A DNA stretch of 64,000 nt from the NCBI GenBank assembly GCA_963853835.1, contig OY970824.1:40556727-40620726 (forward strand), read 5' to 3'. Origin of the DNA: Calendula officinalis. Its lineage: Eukaryota; Streptophyta; Magnoliopsida; Asterales; Asteraceae. This document shows positions 34,694 to 45,007 of this stretch, in pieces; position 1 is the stretch's first letter, and every line of letters begins with the position of its first letter. The position numbers were made by a program, and so were the translations under genes. The notes under the pieces were generated by a model, which searched no databases, was not told the origin of the DNA, and saw only the letters and a list, made by a program, of their open reading frames with translations.

Positions 34694-37600
34694 GTCCGTT
34701 TCACGCCCACGAGTAACCAAAATAGCCGGTTCGTTCGTCACTACCAAGAACAAGTTCGGCCCGAACTCTTCACTGTTCCCGGCCCGAACTTCATTTTCGG
34801 CCCGAACTTCAACCTCGGCCCGAACTTCAACCTCAGCCCGAACTCCGACCTCAGCCCCCGAACTTCAACCTCGGCCCGAACATCATCCTCGGCCCGAACA
34901 CCGAACTTCGGCCCGAACACCACTTCGGCCCGAACATCCCACTTCGGCCCGAACACCACTTCGGCCCGAACATCACTCTTCGGCCCGAACTCTTCAATAT
35001 CCAAGATTGTGTGACAAAAGGTGCTAAACTAAAACATTCATAACTTTCAGTTCGGGTGTCCGTTTCACGCCCACGAGTAAGCAAAATAGCTGGTTCGTTC
35101 GTCACTGCCAAGAACAAGTTCGGCCCGAACTCTTCACTGTTCCCGGCCCGAACTTCATTTTCGGCCCGAACTTCAACCTCGGCCCGAACTTCAACCTCGG
35201 CCCGAACTCCGACCTCGGCCCGAACTTCAACCTCGGCCCGAACATCATCCTCGACCCGAACACCGAACTTCGGCCCGAACACCACTTCGGCCCGAACATC
35301 CCACTTCGGCCCGAACACCACTTCGGCCCGAACATCACTCTTCGGCCGGAACTCTTCAATATCCAAGATTGTGTGACAAAATGTGCTATACTAAAACATT
35401 CATAACTTTCAGTTCGGGTGTCCGTTTCACGCCCACGAGTAAGCAAAATAGCTGGTTCGTTCGTCACTGCCAAGAACAAGTTCGGCCCGAACTCTTCACT
35501 GTTCCCGGCCCGAACTTCATTTTCGGCCCGAACTTCAACCTCGGCCCGAACTCCGACCTCGGCCCGAACTTCATCCTCGGCCCGAACATCATCCTCGGCC
35601 CGAACACCGAACTTCGGCCCGAACACCACTTCGGCCCGAACATCCCACTTCAGCCCGAACACCACTTCGGCCCGAACATCACTCTTCGGCCCGAACTCTT
35701 CAATATCCAAGATTGTGTGACAAAAGGTGCTATACTAAAACATTCATAACTTTCAGTTCGGGTGTCCGTTTCACGCCCACGAGTAAGCAAAATAGCTGGT
35801 TCGTTCGTCACTGCCAAGAACAAGTTCGGCCCGAACTCTTCACTGTTCCCGGCCCGAACTTCATTTTCGGCCCGAACTTCAACCTCGGCTCGAACTCCGA
35901 CCTCGGCCCGAACTTCCACCTCGGCCCGAACATCATCCTCGGCCCGAACACCGAACTTCAGCCCGAACACTACTTCGGCCCGAACATCCCACTTCGGCCC
36001 GAACACCACTTCGGCCCGAACATCACTCTTCGGCCCGAACTCTTCAATATCCAAGATTGTGTGACAAAAGGTGCTATACTAAAACATTCATAACTTTAAG
36101 CTCGGGTGTCCATTTCACGCCCACGAGTGACCAAAATAGCTGGTTCGTTCGTCACTGCCAAGAACAAGTTCGGCCCGAACTCTTCACTGTTCCCGGCCCG
36201 AACTTCATATACGGCCCGAACTTCAACCTCGGCCCGAACTTCAACCTCGGCCCGAACTCTGAGCTCGGCCCGAACTTCAACCTCGGCCCGAACATCATCC
36301 TCGGCCCGAACACCACTTCGGCCCGAACACCACTTCTGCCCGAACATCCCACTTCGGCCCGAACACCACTTCGGCCAGAACATCCCTCTTCGGCCCGAAC
36401 TCTTCAATATCCAAGATTGTGTGACAAAAGGTGCTATACTAAAACATTCATAACTTTCAGCTCGGGTGTCCGTTTCACGCCCACGAGTAACCAAAATAGC
36501 TGGTTCGTTCGTCACTGCCAAGAACAAGTTCGGCCCGAACTCTTCACTGTTCCCGGCCCGAACTTCATTTTCGGCCCGAACTTCAACCTCGGCCCGAACT
36601 TCAACCTCGGCCCGAACTCCGACCTCGGCCCGAACTTCAACCTCGGCCCGAACATCATCCTCGGCCCGAACACCGAACTTCGGCCCGAACACCACTTCGG
36701 CCCGAACATCCCACTTCAGCCCGAACACCACTTCAGCCCGAACATCACTCTTCGGCCCGAACTCTTCAATATCCAAGATTGTGTGACAAAAGGTGCTATA
36801 CTAAAACATTCATAACTTTCAGTTCGGGTGTCCGTTTCACGCCCACGAGTAAGCAAAATAGCTGGTTCGTTCGTCACTGCCAAGAACAAGTTCGGCCCGA
36901 ACTCTTCACTGTTCCCGGCCCGAACTTCATTTTCGGCCCGAACTTCAACCTCGGCTCGAACTCCGACCTCGGCCCGAACTTCCACCTCGGCCCGAACATC
37001 ATCCTCGGCCCGAACACCGAACTTCAGCCCGAACACTACTTCGGCCCGAACATCCCAATTCGGCCCGAACACCACTTCGGCCCGAACATCACTCTTCGGC
37101 CCGAACTCTTCAATATCCAAGATTGTGTGACAAAAGGTGCTATACTAAAACATTCATAACTTTAAGCTCGGGTGTCCATTTCACGCCCACGAGTGACCAA
37201 AATAGCTGGTTCGTTCGTCACTGCCAAGAACAAGTTCGGCCCGAACTCTTCACTGTTCCCGGCCCGAACTTCATATACGGCCCGAACTTCAACCTCGGCC
37301 CGAACTTCAACCTCGGCCCGAACTCTGAGCTCGGCCCGAACTTCAACCTCGGCCCGAACATCATCCTCGGCCCGAACACCACTTCGGCCCGAACACCACT
37401 TCGGCCCGAACATCCCACTTCGGCCCGAACACCACTTCGGCCGGAACATCCCTCTTCGGCCCGAACTCTTCGATATCCAAGATTGTGTGACAAAAGGTGC
37501 TATACTAAAACATTCATAACTTTCAGCTCGGGTGTCCGTTTCACGCCCACGAGTAACCAAAATAGCCGGTTCGTTCGTCACTGCCAAGAACAAGTTCGGC

Positions 37601-38176
37601 CCGAACTCTTCACTGTTCCCGGCCCGAACGTCATTTTCGGCCCGAACTTCAACCTCGGCCCGAACTCCGACCTCGGCCCGAACTCCGACCTCGGCCCGAA
37701 CTTCAACCTCGGCCCGAACATCATGCTCGGCCCGAACACCGAACTTCGGCCCGAACACCACTTCGGCCCGAACATCCCACTTCGGCCCGAACACCACTTC
37801 GGCCCGAACATCCCTCTTCGGCACGAACTCTTCAATATCCAAGATTGTGTGACAAAAGGTGCTATACAAAAACATTCATAACTTTCTGCTCGGGTGTCCG
37901 TTTCACGCCCACGAGTAACCAAAATAGCTAGTTGGTTCGTCACTGCCAAGAACAAGTTCGGCCCGTACTCTTCACTGTTCCCGGCCCGAACTTCATTTTC
38001 GGCCCGAACTTCAACCTCGGCCCGAACATCATCCTCGGCCCGAACACCGAACTTCGGCCCGAACACCACTTCGGCCCGAACATCCCACTTCGGCCCGAAC
38101 ACCACTTTGGCCCGAACATCACTCTTCGGCCCGAACTCTTCAATATCCAAGATTGTGTGACAAAAGGTGCTATACT

Positions 38177-38181
38177 AAAAC
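38177..38181. repeat. Target-site duplication AAAAC, left copy
   Basis: The five satellite bases next to the 5' LTR equal the five bases following the 3' LTR (47719-47723). Removing the element plus one copy restores the normal satellite sequence CTATACTAAAACATTCATAAC. Confidence 0.93.
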
Positions 38182-40036
38182 TGTAACGCCCCAAAAATTT
38201 AAGTTATTAAATTAATTCATTTTAATTAGTAGAAAAATGAATTTGTATATTTTAAATAGTCAATATTTGTCAGTAATGAATTAGTTAGGCGACGCGCATT
38301 TAGACGGTTCGTTTTGGTTAGACGTTTTTAATTATTTGGACCGTAAGTTGAACGTATGAGTTGTATGGTATTCTTTTGAATCGGACCGGCCAATAGGCCA
38401 AGGGCCGAACATCCTATTTTATATTCTCGAGCCGATTAAATGAAATTAATATCGGGCCTTTAGTTTTTGTTCCGGTTTTCTTTCACTTTCAGTCCGTGAA
38501 TTTGAGCAAGGCCAAGGACTGTTTTCTTTTCTCTTCAATTGCTGGATCGATCTATGTAGGGGTGTCGGACTTTGGGCTTATTCTTTTTCCTCCTCATGAC
38601 TGGTGCCGGAAGTCCAGGAAGGGCCAAAGCCCGTTTTTCTTTCTTTTTGTTGCTTAGCCCGATCGGAAGAGAAGGCTGTGGCCCAAAAATTGTTAAATAC
38701 GTAATTTCTTACACACCCTAAAGGTGCCGACACGTCCTTATTCCCTCAACCAAAACTTGCGACTGCTTTGCCTATCTCGTTTCTCTCTATTGATCGAACA
38801 AGCAAGAATATCGAAGCTCGAGTGAAGGAGAATTCCCTTCGGTAAGCATTCCAGAATTCCTTTTCCATTTGAATCAACCTCTCGGTTCTAACCGCTGTAT
38901 TGTTGATCCGTTATGTAGCCGTGTCTCAAGCGGAATAAGATTCGAGCAGATTGATTGGTGGCTGTTTTGTCGTCGGTACGCAGCGGAAAGGAAGAACCCA
39001 CGAGCAGAAGATAATCGGGGGAGCAATAGATCTAGTCCTTGTGTGTCGAACCGTCGGTAACTCCTTGCTTGTTTCTGTTTCGTGGTGATCACTCTCGTTT
39101 ATTTGAATTGCAGTGTTTGTGTGTTTGTATAATAGAAATAGTGGGACTGTGAATTGATAGTCTGAAACCGAGTCCTAAATCGTTTCGGAGTTAATTGTTT
39201 GTTGTTGTCCCGATGTGGTCTCGGTCAATCAGATAGTCCTAGGTAATTGTTTAACCTTTTGGGTTGGGACTGTGATCCGGACAGCCGAGGCCGAGCCTCG
39301 GATTGTCACGGTAGATTGATGTGTGTACATGTTATTGCGGTGTCGAGTAGTACCAACCGAAAGGGGAACCGAACCCTTAGAGTTTTAGATTCCCAAGCGG
39401 GAATACTTGATGCCATTAGGTCTTAAAAGACTATCTTAGATGGAATAATCTGAATTATGAATATGTCGGGTTTCATAGTAGGGAGTAACCAAGTTCTTAT
39501 GGACCGGGGGTGGATCAATAGGTCGGGTTTAATTAAAAACGTTTTGGGCAGATTATACTGTCCTAGTTCATGTAGTTTTTGACCTGGTTAAATTGTTTGT
39601 TTGGACTTTTGGCCCGTGCTTGTACCTTGGTTTCTGAGTTAGCTTTTCAACGCCGCAACCCTCTCGTCAATCTGAATTACGGTTTAAAAGTTATAACCAT
39701 TTTAATATGCTGCTATTAGGAAATTGACCTGTGCAGCATGTCTGTCTTGCATCATTGTTTTGAGACACTTAGAGTCTGTTTTAGCCAGTGACCGTCTCAC
39801 AGAGATATGTAGTTCTGGTTGTCTACTTTTCCTGGTAAAAATATGGGGTAAATCTATTGCACAGTTTAAGAGTTATAGCAGTTTCCGTGAGACCGACGGG
39901 TGCTGCCAGTTTTCTAAATTGGGTCCTTAGAATGGATTGTAATTCGGGTTTCATTTTTATGCTTCTAGGATCGTTTAGGAATAACCAAGCAGCGCCTTAG
40001 AGCATTGAGGATCCTTTGGAGCTTACGTTTTCTCGA

Positions 40037-40052
40037 GGTGAGTATTCTCACC
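40037..40052. other. Perfect hairpin in the LTR
   Basis: GGTGAG-TATT-CTCACC forms a 6-bp stem with a 4-base loop, conserved in the 3' LTR at 46863-46878. It overlaps the donor-like GGTGAGT. Its role is unknown; it could be an RNA structural element in the transcript. Confidence 0.5.
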
Positions 40053-40288
40053 GTGTATTCAGTTATAACGTTATACATACATGACTTATATGTTTCATTA
40101 CTTGCACTATATTTGCTATCTGAGTTTTGATCTATTATCTGAGTATCTGAGCATTTATTTATTTATTCATGATCTGAGACATTGTGCCTGGGTAACCGAG
40201 CTCGGCACAGAGTCATTCTGTGCTATTACATGCTAGAGCAATCTGAGATAATTATGTTAAAGAAATAATAAAACATAATAACACACAT

Positions 40289-40436
40289 CTGAGTTTTGGG
40301 ATCACCTCCCGTCTGAGTTTTTGGAATTATTCCCGTCTGAGTTTTTGGGATTATTCCCGTCTGAGTTTTTGGGATTATTCCAGTCTGAGTTTTGGGATCA
40401 CTCCCGTCTGAGTTTTGGCTTACGCCTATCTGAGGT
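40289..40436 (+). repeat. LTR minisatellite of 24-bp CTGAGTTTTTGG-type units
   Basis: About six tandem units start with CTGAGTTTT; the central ones are CTGAGTTTTTGGGATTATTC plus CCGT (24 bp). The reverse strand reads as a repeated KTQTGIIP peptide only because the period is a multiple of three. The same array is in the 3' LTR at 47115-47262 without length change, so it has not slipped since insertion. Confidence 0.85.
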
Positions 40437-40485
40437 GTGAGGAGGGGCGAGGTTGATCTCTCGTCCCAAATCACACAAGCGCGCT

Positions 40486-40493
40486 ATATAAAT
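40486..40493 (+). promoter_or_regulatory. Candidate LTR TATA box (TATATAAA)
   Basis: TATATAAA follows a GC-rich CAAGCGCGC stretch about 400 bp before the LTR end. If used, transcription would start near 40515-40525 and leave an R-U5 of about 370 bp. The 3' LTR copy is at 47312-47319. This is a sequence match only; other AT-rich candidates exist, for example near 38420. Confidence 0.35.
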
Positions 40494-40895
40494 TAAAATC
40501 TGAATAATAAAATCCGAGAAATAAATCTGAGTAATTAATCGAGTAGATTCTGAGTAGGAGTACACCGATGTGCCCTCATGTGTTGTATGTTATGATTGTA
40601 TGTATTTTGAGATATTCACTCAGCTTCTCCAGCTGACCCCTATTTTCCCCCACATTGTTTCAGGTACCAGCAGAGGAAAGGAGAAGGTGGACGGTTGACC
40701 GCTGTATCTTTCATTACCGATGTGGATGGCATTTAATATTTTAAAAACACTTAATTTTAACTATTTCCGCATTAAATATATTTTAAATGAAATTACTATT
40801 ATTGGGATTTAATTATTCGAGTTATTGGGACCTTTAGATTAAAAGTTTGTTTTCAAAAATTTTAAAAATCTTGTAAATTTTAGGGTGTTACAAGT

Positions 40896-40907
40896 TGGTA
40901 TCAGAGC
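40896..40907 (+). promoter_or_regulatory. Primer binding site for tRNA-iMet
   Basis: TGGTATCAGAGC lies three bases after the 5' LTR. It is the perfect 12-base complement of the 3' end of plant initiator methionine tRNA (GCUCUGAUACCA). This is the usual minus-strand primer site of most plant Ty1/copia and Ty3/gypsy elements. It fixes the element's orientation as plus. Confidence 0.93.
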
Positions 40908-41648
40908 TCTGACTTGAGGGATTTGGATTCACAAGGGGTGGATTCAATCTCAAGTTTGAGTTTCGAGTTTTAAAACGCGAACTGAGTAAAATATTTCTGA
41001 GAAAAGTTTCCACATCAAGCATACAGCATGTCACGTCGACCTCTCGCTTCCTATTGCCGGTAATATTTCAGTGCTTTTATTTATTTGAGAATTTCGTTGT
41101 ATTCTGAGTTTTGAAGAATGACAAATATGAGAATTGCTATTATTAATTCGAGTATAATTTCGATATAATTCTGAGTGTATTTCGCGACTAAGATCGCTTT
41201 TCTGAGTATATTTTTCGTGTATTCTAAGTACATCCGCGTTATACATGCTACTATAATTACATAATATTTTATATAATCTGTGAGATTTTATAATTCTGAG
41301 AAATTCTAACCAATAAGGGTAATAAATGAATATAAAATTATGATATAAACTTCATAAATTATTTAATGAGAACATGTTTTGGGGTGAATAAGAAAAGAGG
41401 AGTAATAAATTCTTCATATTGATAAAATACTAAAACCTTTCGTTTTAGGGAAAATACTTAATAAAAAGAGTTATTGAAACGAGTAAACGGTGAAACGAGT
41501 AAAAGAAAGATATTTTTATTATCAAAAGAATATTTTTGTGACAGTTCATCAAGTCGAGCGAAAGCGAAAATACCGAGAACATATTTTAAATTTTTTTTTA
41601 AAATTGATAATTATTTTACATGATTTACATTTGAGCTAGACGAGGAAC

Positions 41649-41650
<2 letters not shown>

Positions 41651-41689
<39 letters not shown>
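41651..41689 (+). repeat. Poly(A) run of 39 bases
   Basis: An uninterrupted A homopolymer within the AT-rich internal domain, followed by TTGGATTTTATTCG. It could be a slippage product or the scar of captured polyadenylated RNA. No duplication flanking it was recognised. Its exact length is prone to sequencing error. Confidence 0.9.
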
Positions 41690-41692
<3 letters not shown>

Positions 41693-42667
41693 GATTTTAT
41701 TCGTATCCGTTATTTCAGAGTCGTTTTAGTTTTTAATATTAGAACTTTAGTTGGATTAAGCATGTTTTTTTTTTTAATGTTGAATTAACATTTGAGATTT
41801 TATTTAGTGGAACCTTTTCACTTATTTATCAAATTTAAAAATTTAAAATTTATGAAATTTTGGACAATTAAAAAGGAGAATGTTTTTATAAAGAGATGAG
41901 ACATGATGTATTGGGAAAATCTTTTTGCTTAGAAAATAATAAACCGAGATTTATTAAATTGAGATCAAATGAGAAAACTTTTAAAGTATGTGATTTTAAT
42001 AGCTGAGACTGAAAATCCATAATTATTTTTGTTTGAATTCAGTGAGAGATTATTTATTTAACGCAGAGATATTGAATAACCTATGTAAGTTTGTTATACC
42101 AATTAATCGAGGATTGCCAAGTCAAATTAAACAGAAATTATTCAAGTTTATCTTAAAGGGTATTTATTAAAAGTGAACCAAAGGGAGACTATCATCATTG
42201 ATTCGGTGTTGATCTATTTAAAATAAATTAAAAGAGTTTATGAACTATATTATGTTCTGAGTTTAACTGTTGAAAACATAATAAAATATTTTGCTGAGTG
42301 CCTTTTGCTGAGTGCATTTCTGAGTAATGTTTATAAGATTTCGAGTACATACAGCTGAGTGCATATCTGTATTTATCAGATATTGAGAGTAAACTTTTCT
42401 TCCATCTGAGTGTGATTGTTTGTGGATTACTTTTATGTGGGAAGTTGTGAACTTTGGGATTGACTCGTGACCAAACAAAAGCATGTGTCGAAAGTAATAG
42501 AGGGCCCCTATTACCGTACACACAGGACTTTTGGTTGGTTAGGGGGAGATTTTGAGGGGAATAATGGACCAATGCTTGTTATGGTGAAGTTAGTATGTGT
42601 ATCCTAATTGTTTGTGTGAATACATACTTGCTTGTTTATTTTGGTAGACAATACTAGTTCCAAACTC

Positions 42668-42699
42668 GAGGACGAGTTTTTCTCCAAGTGGAGTTGAGT
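42668..42699 (+). repeat. Internal copy of the element's 3'-end/PPT motif
   Basis: GAGGACGAG followed by TTTTTCTCC and AAGTGGAGTTGAGT. The last 14 bases are identical to the sequence directly before the 3' LTR (44994-45007), and the GGGACGAAG-like lead is also shared. A third, partial copy (TCTCCAAGTGGAGTTGA) is at 44595-44611. In plant gypsy elements this kind of sequence normally occurs once, just before the 3' LTR. Extra copies suggest the internal domain was assembled from joined element ends. Confidence 0.7.
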
Positions 42700-44070
42700 A
42701 GGGGTAAAAAGGAAAATTGTCAAGAAATAATTATCATTAATTATTATTTATAAATATTATGAGCATGATGCTTATGCAGAGAGATTTTCTAGATGAGGAT
42801 TTTAAAAGTATGAAATCTATATACATATACTTGATTTGAAAATTTATAAGAGTAACCACCGAATAGAACAAATTGAGAATATTTGAATTAATTTTATGGT
42901 GTAAGTACCGAGTATATAAAATGGATAATCGGGATTAATGGAGAAATTAATGAACCAAGGTTTATCGGGGTAAAGGCAATTGTGCAAAAGAGAAATAGTA
43001 AGTACTACAATTATATACAAAATAAGACAGTATACTTATTCTTGGGTAGTTATAAATGTGATGATGTGGAATCATTAAATTAAAGTGATGAGAACTTATT
43101 AATGAGTTGAATATGAGAAAACTGCTACAATGAAATTTTGAGGAAAATGAGTTAAAATGAGGTCGGTAAATTGCTGGTAATGGGTTATTATTAAAACGAG
43201 CTAAATGATAAAATTCTATTTTGATTAATTATGGAGTAATTTTTGAGTTATAAGAAATTACAAATAGAGTTACATAAGCAAATTAATAAAAGGGAGTCAA
43301 AAGAGAAAAAGTATTAAATTAACGGGGAGTTTTATTCAAATTTTTGATGCATTATAAGTGTTATGAGATTTGAGGTATTATAAAATTTTATGAGAAAATT
43401 CTATTTATGAATAATTATTAAACTTGAGGTGAGAACAACTATTCAATAAATTTATATTGAACTTAGGAGAAATTTCGAAAAGACGAGAATGTACTGAGTT
43501 GATGAACCATGAGTAAACCGTAAGATTTAGAATAAAGTGTAACTACGAATGGAGTAAATGAAAACTAAAGAATTAATTTGTAATTTGAGTAACGAGAGAT
43601 CATTAAAATAAGAGTATGAAATTTAATTAGAATTTTAGTGGGTAACATGAATTTAATGAGTAGATATGGTCAAAATAATTAAGAGACATTTTAAATTGTG
43701 GAAAATCAGCGAAACGGTCTATTAAAGGATCGTTAAATTAGTTGAATGATTAAATATTTAATAATATATTATCGAGAAACCACTAAATGTAGTAGAATGA
43801 GAACATATTAAAGAGGATTAAATGACAAGATTGTTAATTTGAGCTAATTAGAGGGTTGTTAAGATGAGTAATTAATATGCAAACCTAATAGAGTAAGGTA
43901 ACAATATAATGTTAAAGAAGAGTTATTTTGAGAACCAATAACACGGTTGAGAGAGAGTATATCATTCCAAGTATTATAAGCTGGTAAATTGGAACACGCG
44001 AGTAGTAATAAGAATGAGTAAAAATGTGATTTATACCTAATGCTATTACTTGTAAATATTATTATCTTAT

Positions 44071-44245
44071 GAGTTGTTACTGAGTTAGAGTTTTGGGTTT
44101 GCTTCTGAGTTAAGATTTATAAGTTTGCTCCTGAGTTATACATTTTTGAGTTATACTCCTGAGATATGTTTAGAGTTTATTTCTGAGTTGGACTTCTGAG
44201 TTATATTTCCAGATCATATTTTTGAGTTATATACCTGAGTATATG
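44071..44245 (+). repeat. Degenerate CTGAGTT-rich zone
   Basis: About ten copies of GAGTT or CTGAGTT at irregular 15-25 bp spacing within an AT-rich background. It resembles the LTR minisatellite word CTGAGTTTT, and scattered copies also occur in the LTR and the left internal domain. It may be an older, decayed expansion of the same word. Confidence 0.5.
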
Positions 44246-44800
44246 AGAATTATGTGTGATATGTATATTCCTTGTGAATAAATTGCCTGTTTTTATATTA
44301 GTTGCTAGCGGTGTGGTCCCGTGTGGACCACTAAATTGTTTTTATACCTAAAGCAAATTATTGTCTTATAGAATAAAGGACCCTTCTGAGTCATTCTAAT
44401 AGAGGATTTCCAATAATGAGATTTTGCCTGTTGCTAAGGTGTATTGTGGTCAATTGATAGAGTTGCGCGGGGAGTAATTTCCCATGAAAACTTATTGTTA
44501 TCGCCATAAGAGAGTCGAGTGTGACCGTGAGGATGGATGCATGACCGAGTACCACGCCTAAATCATAGGTCGCCACAAATAAAACCGTAACAAATCTCCA
44601 AGTGGAGTTGAATCGGAGATTCAACGCAAAATTAACCGATGGATGCAACAACTGTGACCGTCTGCGAGAGCGAAAAGACGTCAGAGTATCATGGGTTAAT
44701 TCGTACTTACTATCGACATCCTTTTCTTTTTGAAGATAAACCGAGATCCTTATCGAGCATTCCGATTTTATTTCATATAGCCGTATCTTTTGTGCTGTTA

Positions 44801-45005
44801 GAGAAGGAAGACTTGTGTGAAAAGCCGGAGTTCACGCTGATCGAGTAGGTCACCTTGAAGAATTTCATTCTATTCTTAACCTTTTCGTTACTTCCTGTTG
44901 AGGACATGTGTCGTTGCCAAGCATGAGTCTGAGATGCGAGATCGCTACCCTGAGCTTAATCCGAGCCATGACTTCGGGGACGAAGTCTATTTCAAGTGGA
45001 GTTGA
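44801..45005 (+). pseudogene. Decayed Ty3/gypsy pol 3' end (integrase tail/chromodomain)
   Basis: Two short stretches in different frames look like the end of a gypsy polyprotein. 44801-44848 encodes EKEDLCEKPEFTLIE then a stop, comparable in position to the EDLxYEEKPxxIL segment of plant chromoviral integrase. 44913-44957, frame-shifted, encodes VAKHESEMRDRYPEL, comparable to the ATWExExEMRxRYPxLF ending of that family. The second frame stays open to TGA at 45003, two bases before the LTR. Frameshifts, in-frame stops and loss of the conserved TW pair show it is non-functional. The family consensus is from general knowledge; no search was run. Confidence 0.5.
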
Positions 45006-45007
45006 GT
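44994..45007 (+). promoter_or_regulatory. Candidate polypurine tract
   Basis: AAGTGGAGTTGAGT directly precedes the 3' LTR, the required place for the plus-strand primer. It is purine-rich but broken by several T residues, so it is weaker than typical plant PPTs. The element nevertheless integrated with correct ends, so this or an adjacent segment functioned. Confidence 0.5.

Larger units (their letters stand above)
20929..38181 (-). repeat. Satellite array, arm B left (about 51 monomers)
   Basis: The same satellite in reverse orientation (subrepeat reads TTCGGCCCGAAC on the plus strand). Typical spacings are 308, 344, 362 and 380 bp, with two truncated monomers of about 201 bp. Two variants absent from arm A dominate: cores with GAGTAAGCAAAATAG, and monomers whose core junction reads GGCCCGTACTCTTC. 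The array is interrupted at 38181 by the LTR retrotransposon and resumes at 47719 in phase. No gene or other element was seen. Confidence 0.97.
38182..40892 (+). repeat. 5' LTR (2711 bp)
   Basis: Starts TGTAACGCCCCAAAAATT and ends TTTTAGGGTGTTACA. The first and last six bases form the inverted repeat TGTAAC/GTTACA, extended imperfectly over about 20 bp. Compared base by base with the 3' LTR I find no length difference and at least 22 substitutions (13 transitions, 9 transversions), about 0.8 percent. Examples are C/A at 38218, G/T at 38317, G/A at 38802, C/T at 38852, T/A at 39130 and T/C at 39148. Small frames (38869-39060 plus, 40226-40474 minus) occur in both LTRs but match nothing I recognise. 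Possible splice-like signals are a GAG/GTGAGT donor at 40038 and a pyrimidine-rich TTGTTTCAG acceptor ending at 40663. Confidence 0.95.
40893..45007 (+). other. Retrotransposon internal domain without gag-pol
   Basis: This 4115-bp stretch holds the PBS, a 39-A run, two internal copies of the 3'-end motif, a CTGAGTT-rich zone and a pol-tail remnant. The part from about 41250 to 44250 is very AT-rich and broken by stops in every frame. No reverse transcriptase, RNase H, protease or integrase catalytic motif was seen. An ATG at 41028 begins an 11-codon frame (MSRRPLASYCR) at the place where gag would start, which is at most a vestige. A short hairpin (GTGGTCC/GGACCAC, 44313-44331) is present. 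Reverse-strand frames at 42228-42572 and 44391-44651 resemble nothing known to me. Confidence 0.85.

Noticed and set aside
1..38181. Hundreds of open reading frames in the satellite, on both strands and in overlapping frames, some over 300 codons
   Set aside because: They are translations of 17-19 bp repeats, overlap one another in several frames, have no consistent start and change frame where units are 17 or 19 bp. No recognisable domain is present. They are artefacts of the repeat.
38390..38415. GGGCCGAACATCC in the LTR as evidence that the satellite came from this element
   Set aside because: About a dozen shared bases in a GC-rich word, not flanked by further similarity. It could be chance and does not show common origin.
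38869..39060. A 63-codon frame in the 5' LTR, repeated at 45695-45886, and the 68-codon frames at 39724-39930 and 46550-46756
   Set aside because: They lie inside LTRs, are short, match no family I know and show no sign of constraint; in the 68-codon frame two residues differ between copies.
40226..40474. Reverse-strand frame with repeated KTQTGIIP peptide (also 47052-47300)
   Set aside because: It is the translation of the 24-bp LTR minisatellite, whose period is a multiple of three.
41028..41063. ATG with a short frame just after the primer site as a gag gene
   Set aside because: Only 11 codons before a stop and no gag-like sequence downstream. At best a vestige, so it is mentioned only under the internal domain.
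44391..44651. Reverse-strand 86-codon frame in the retrotransposon interior
   Set aside because: It is opposite to the element's sense and has no recognisable motif; a chance frame is more likely.
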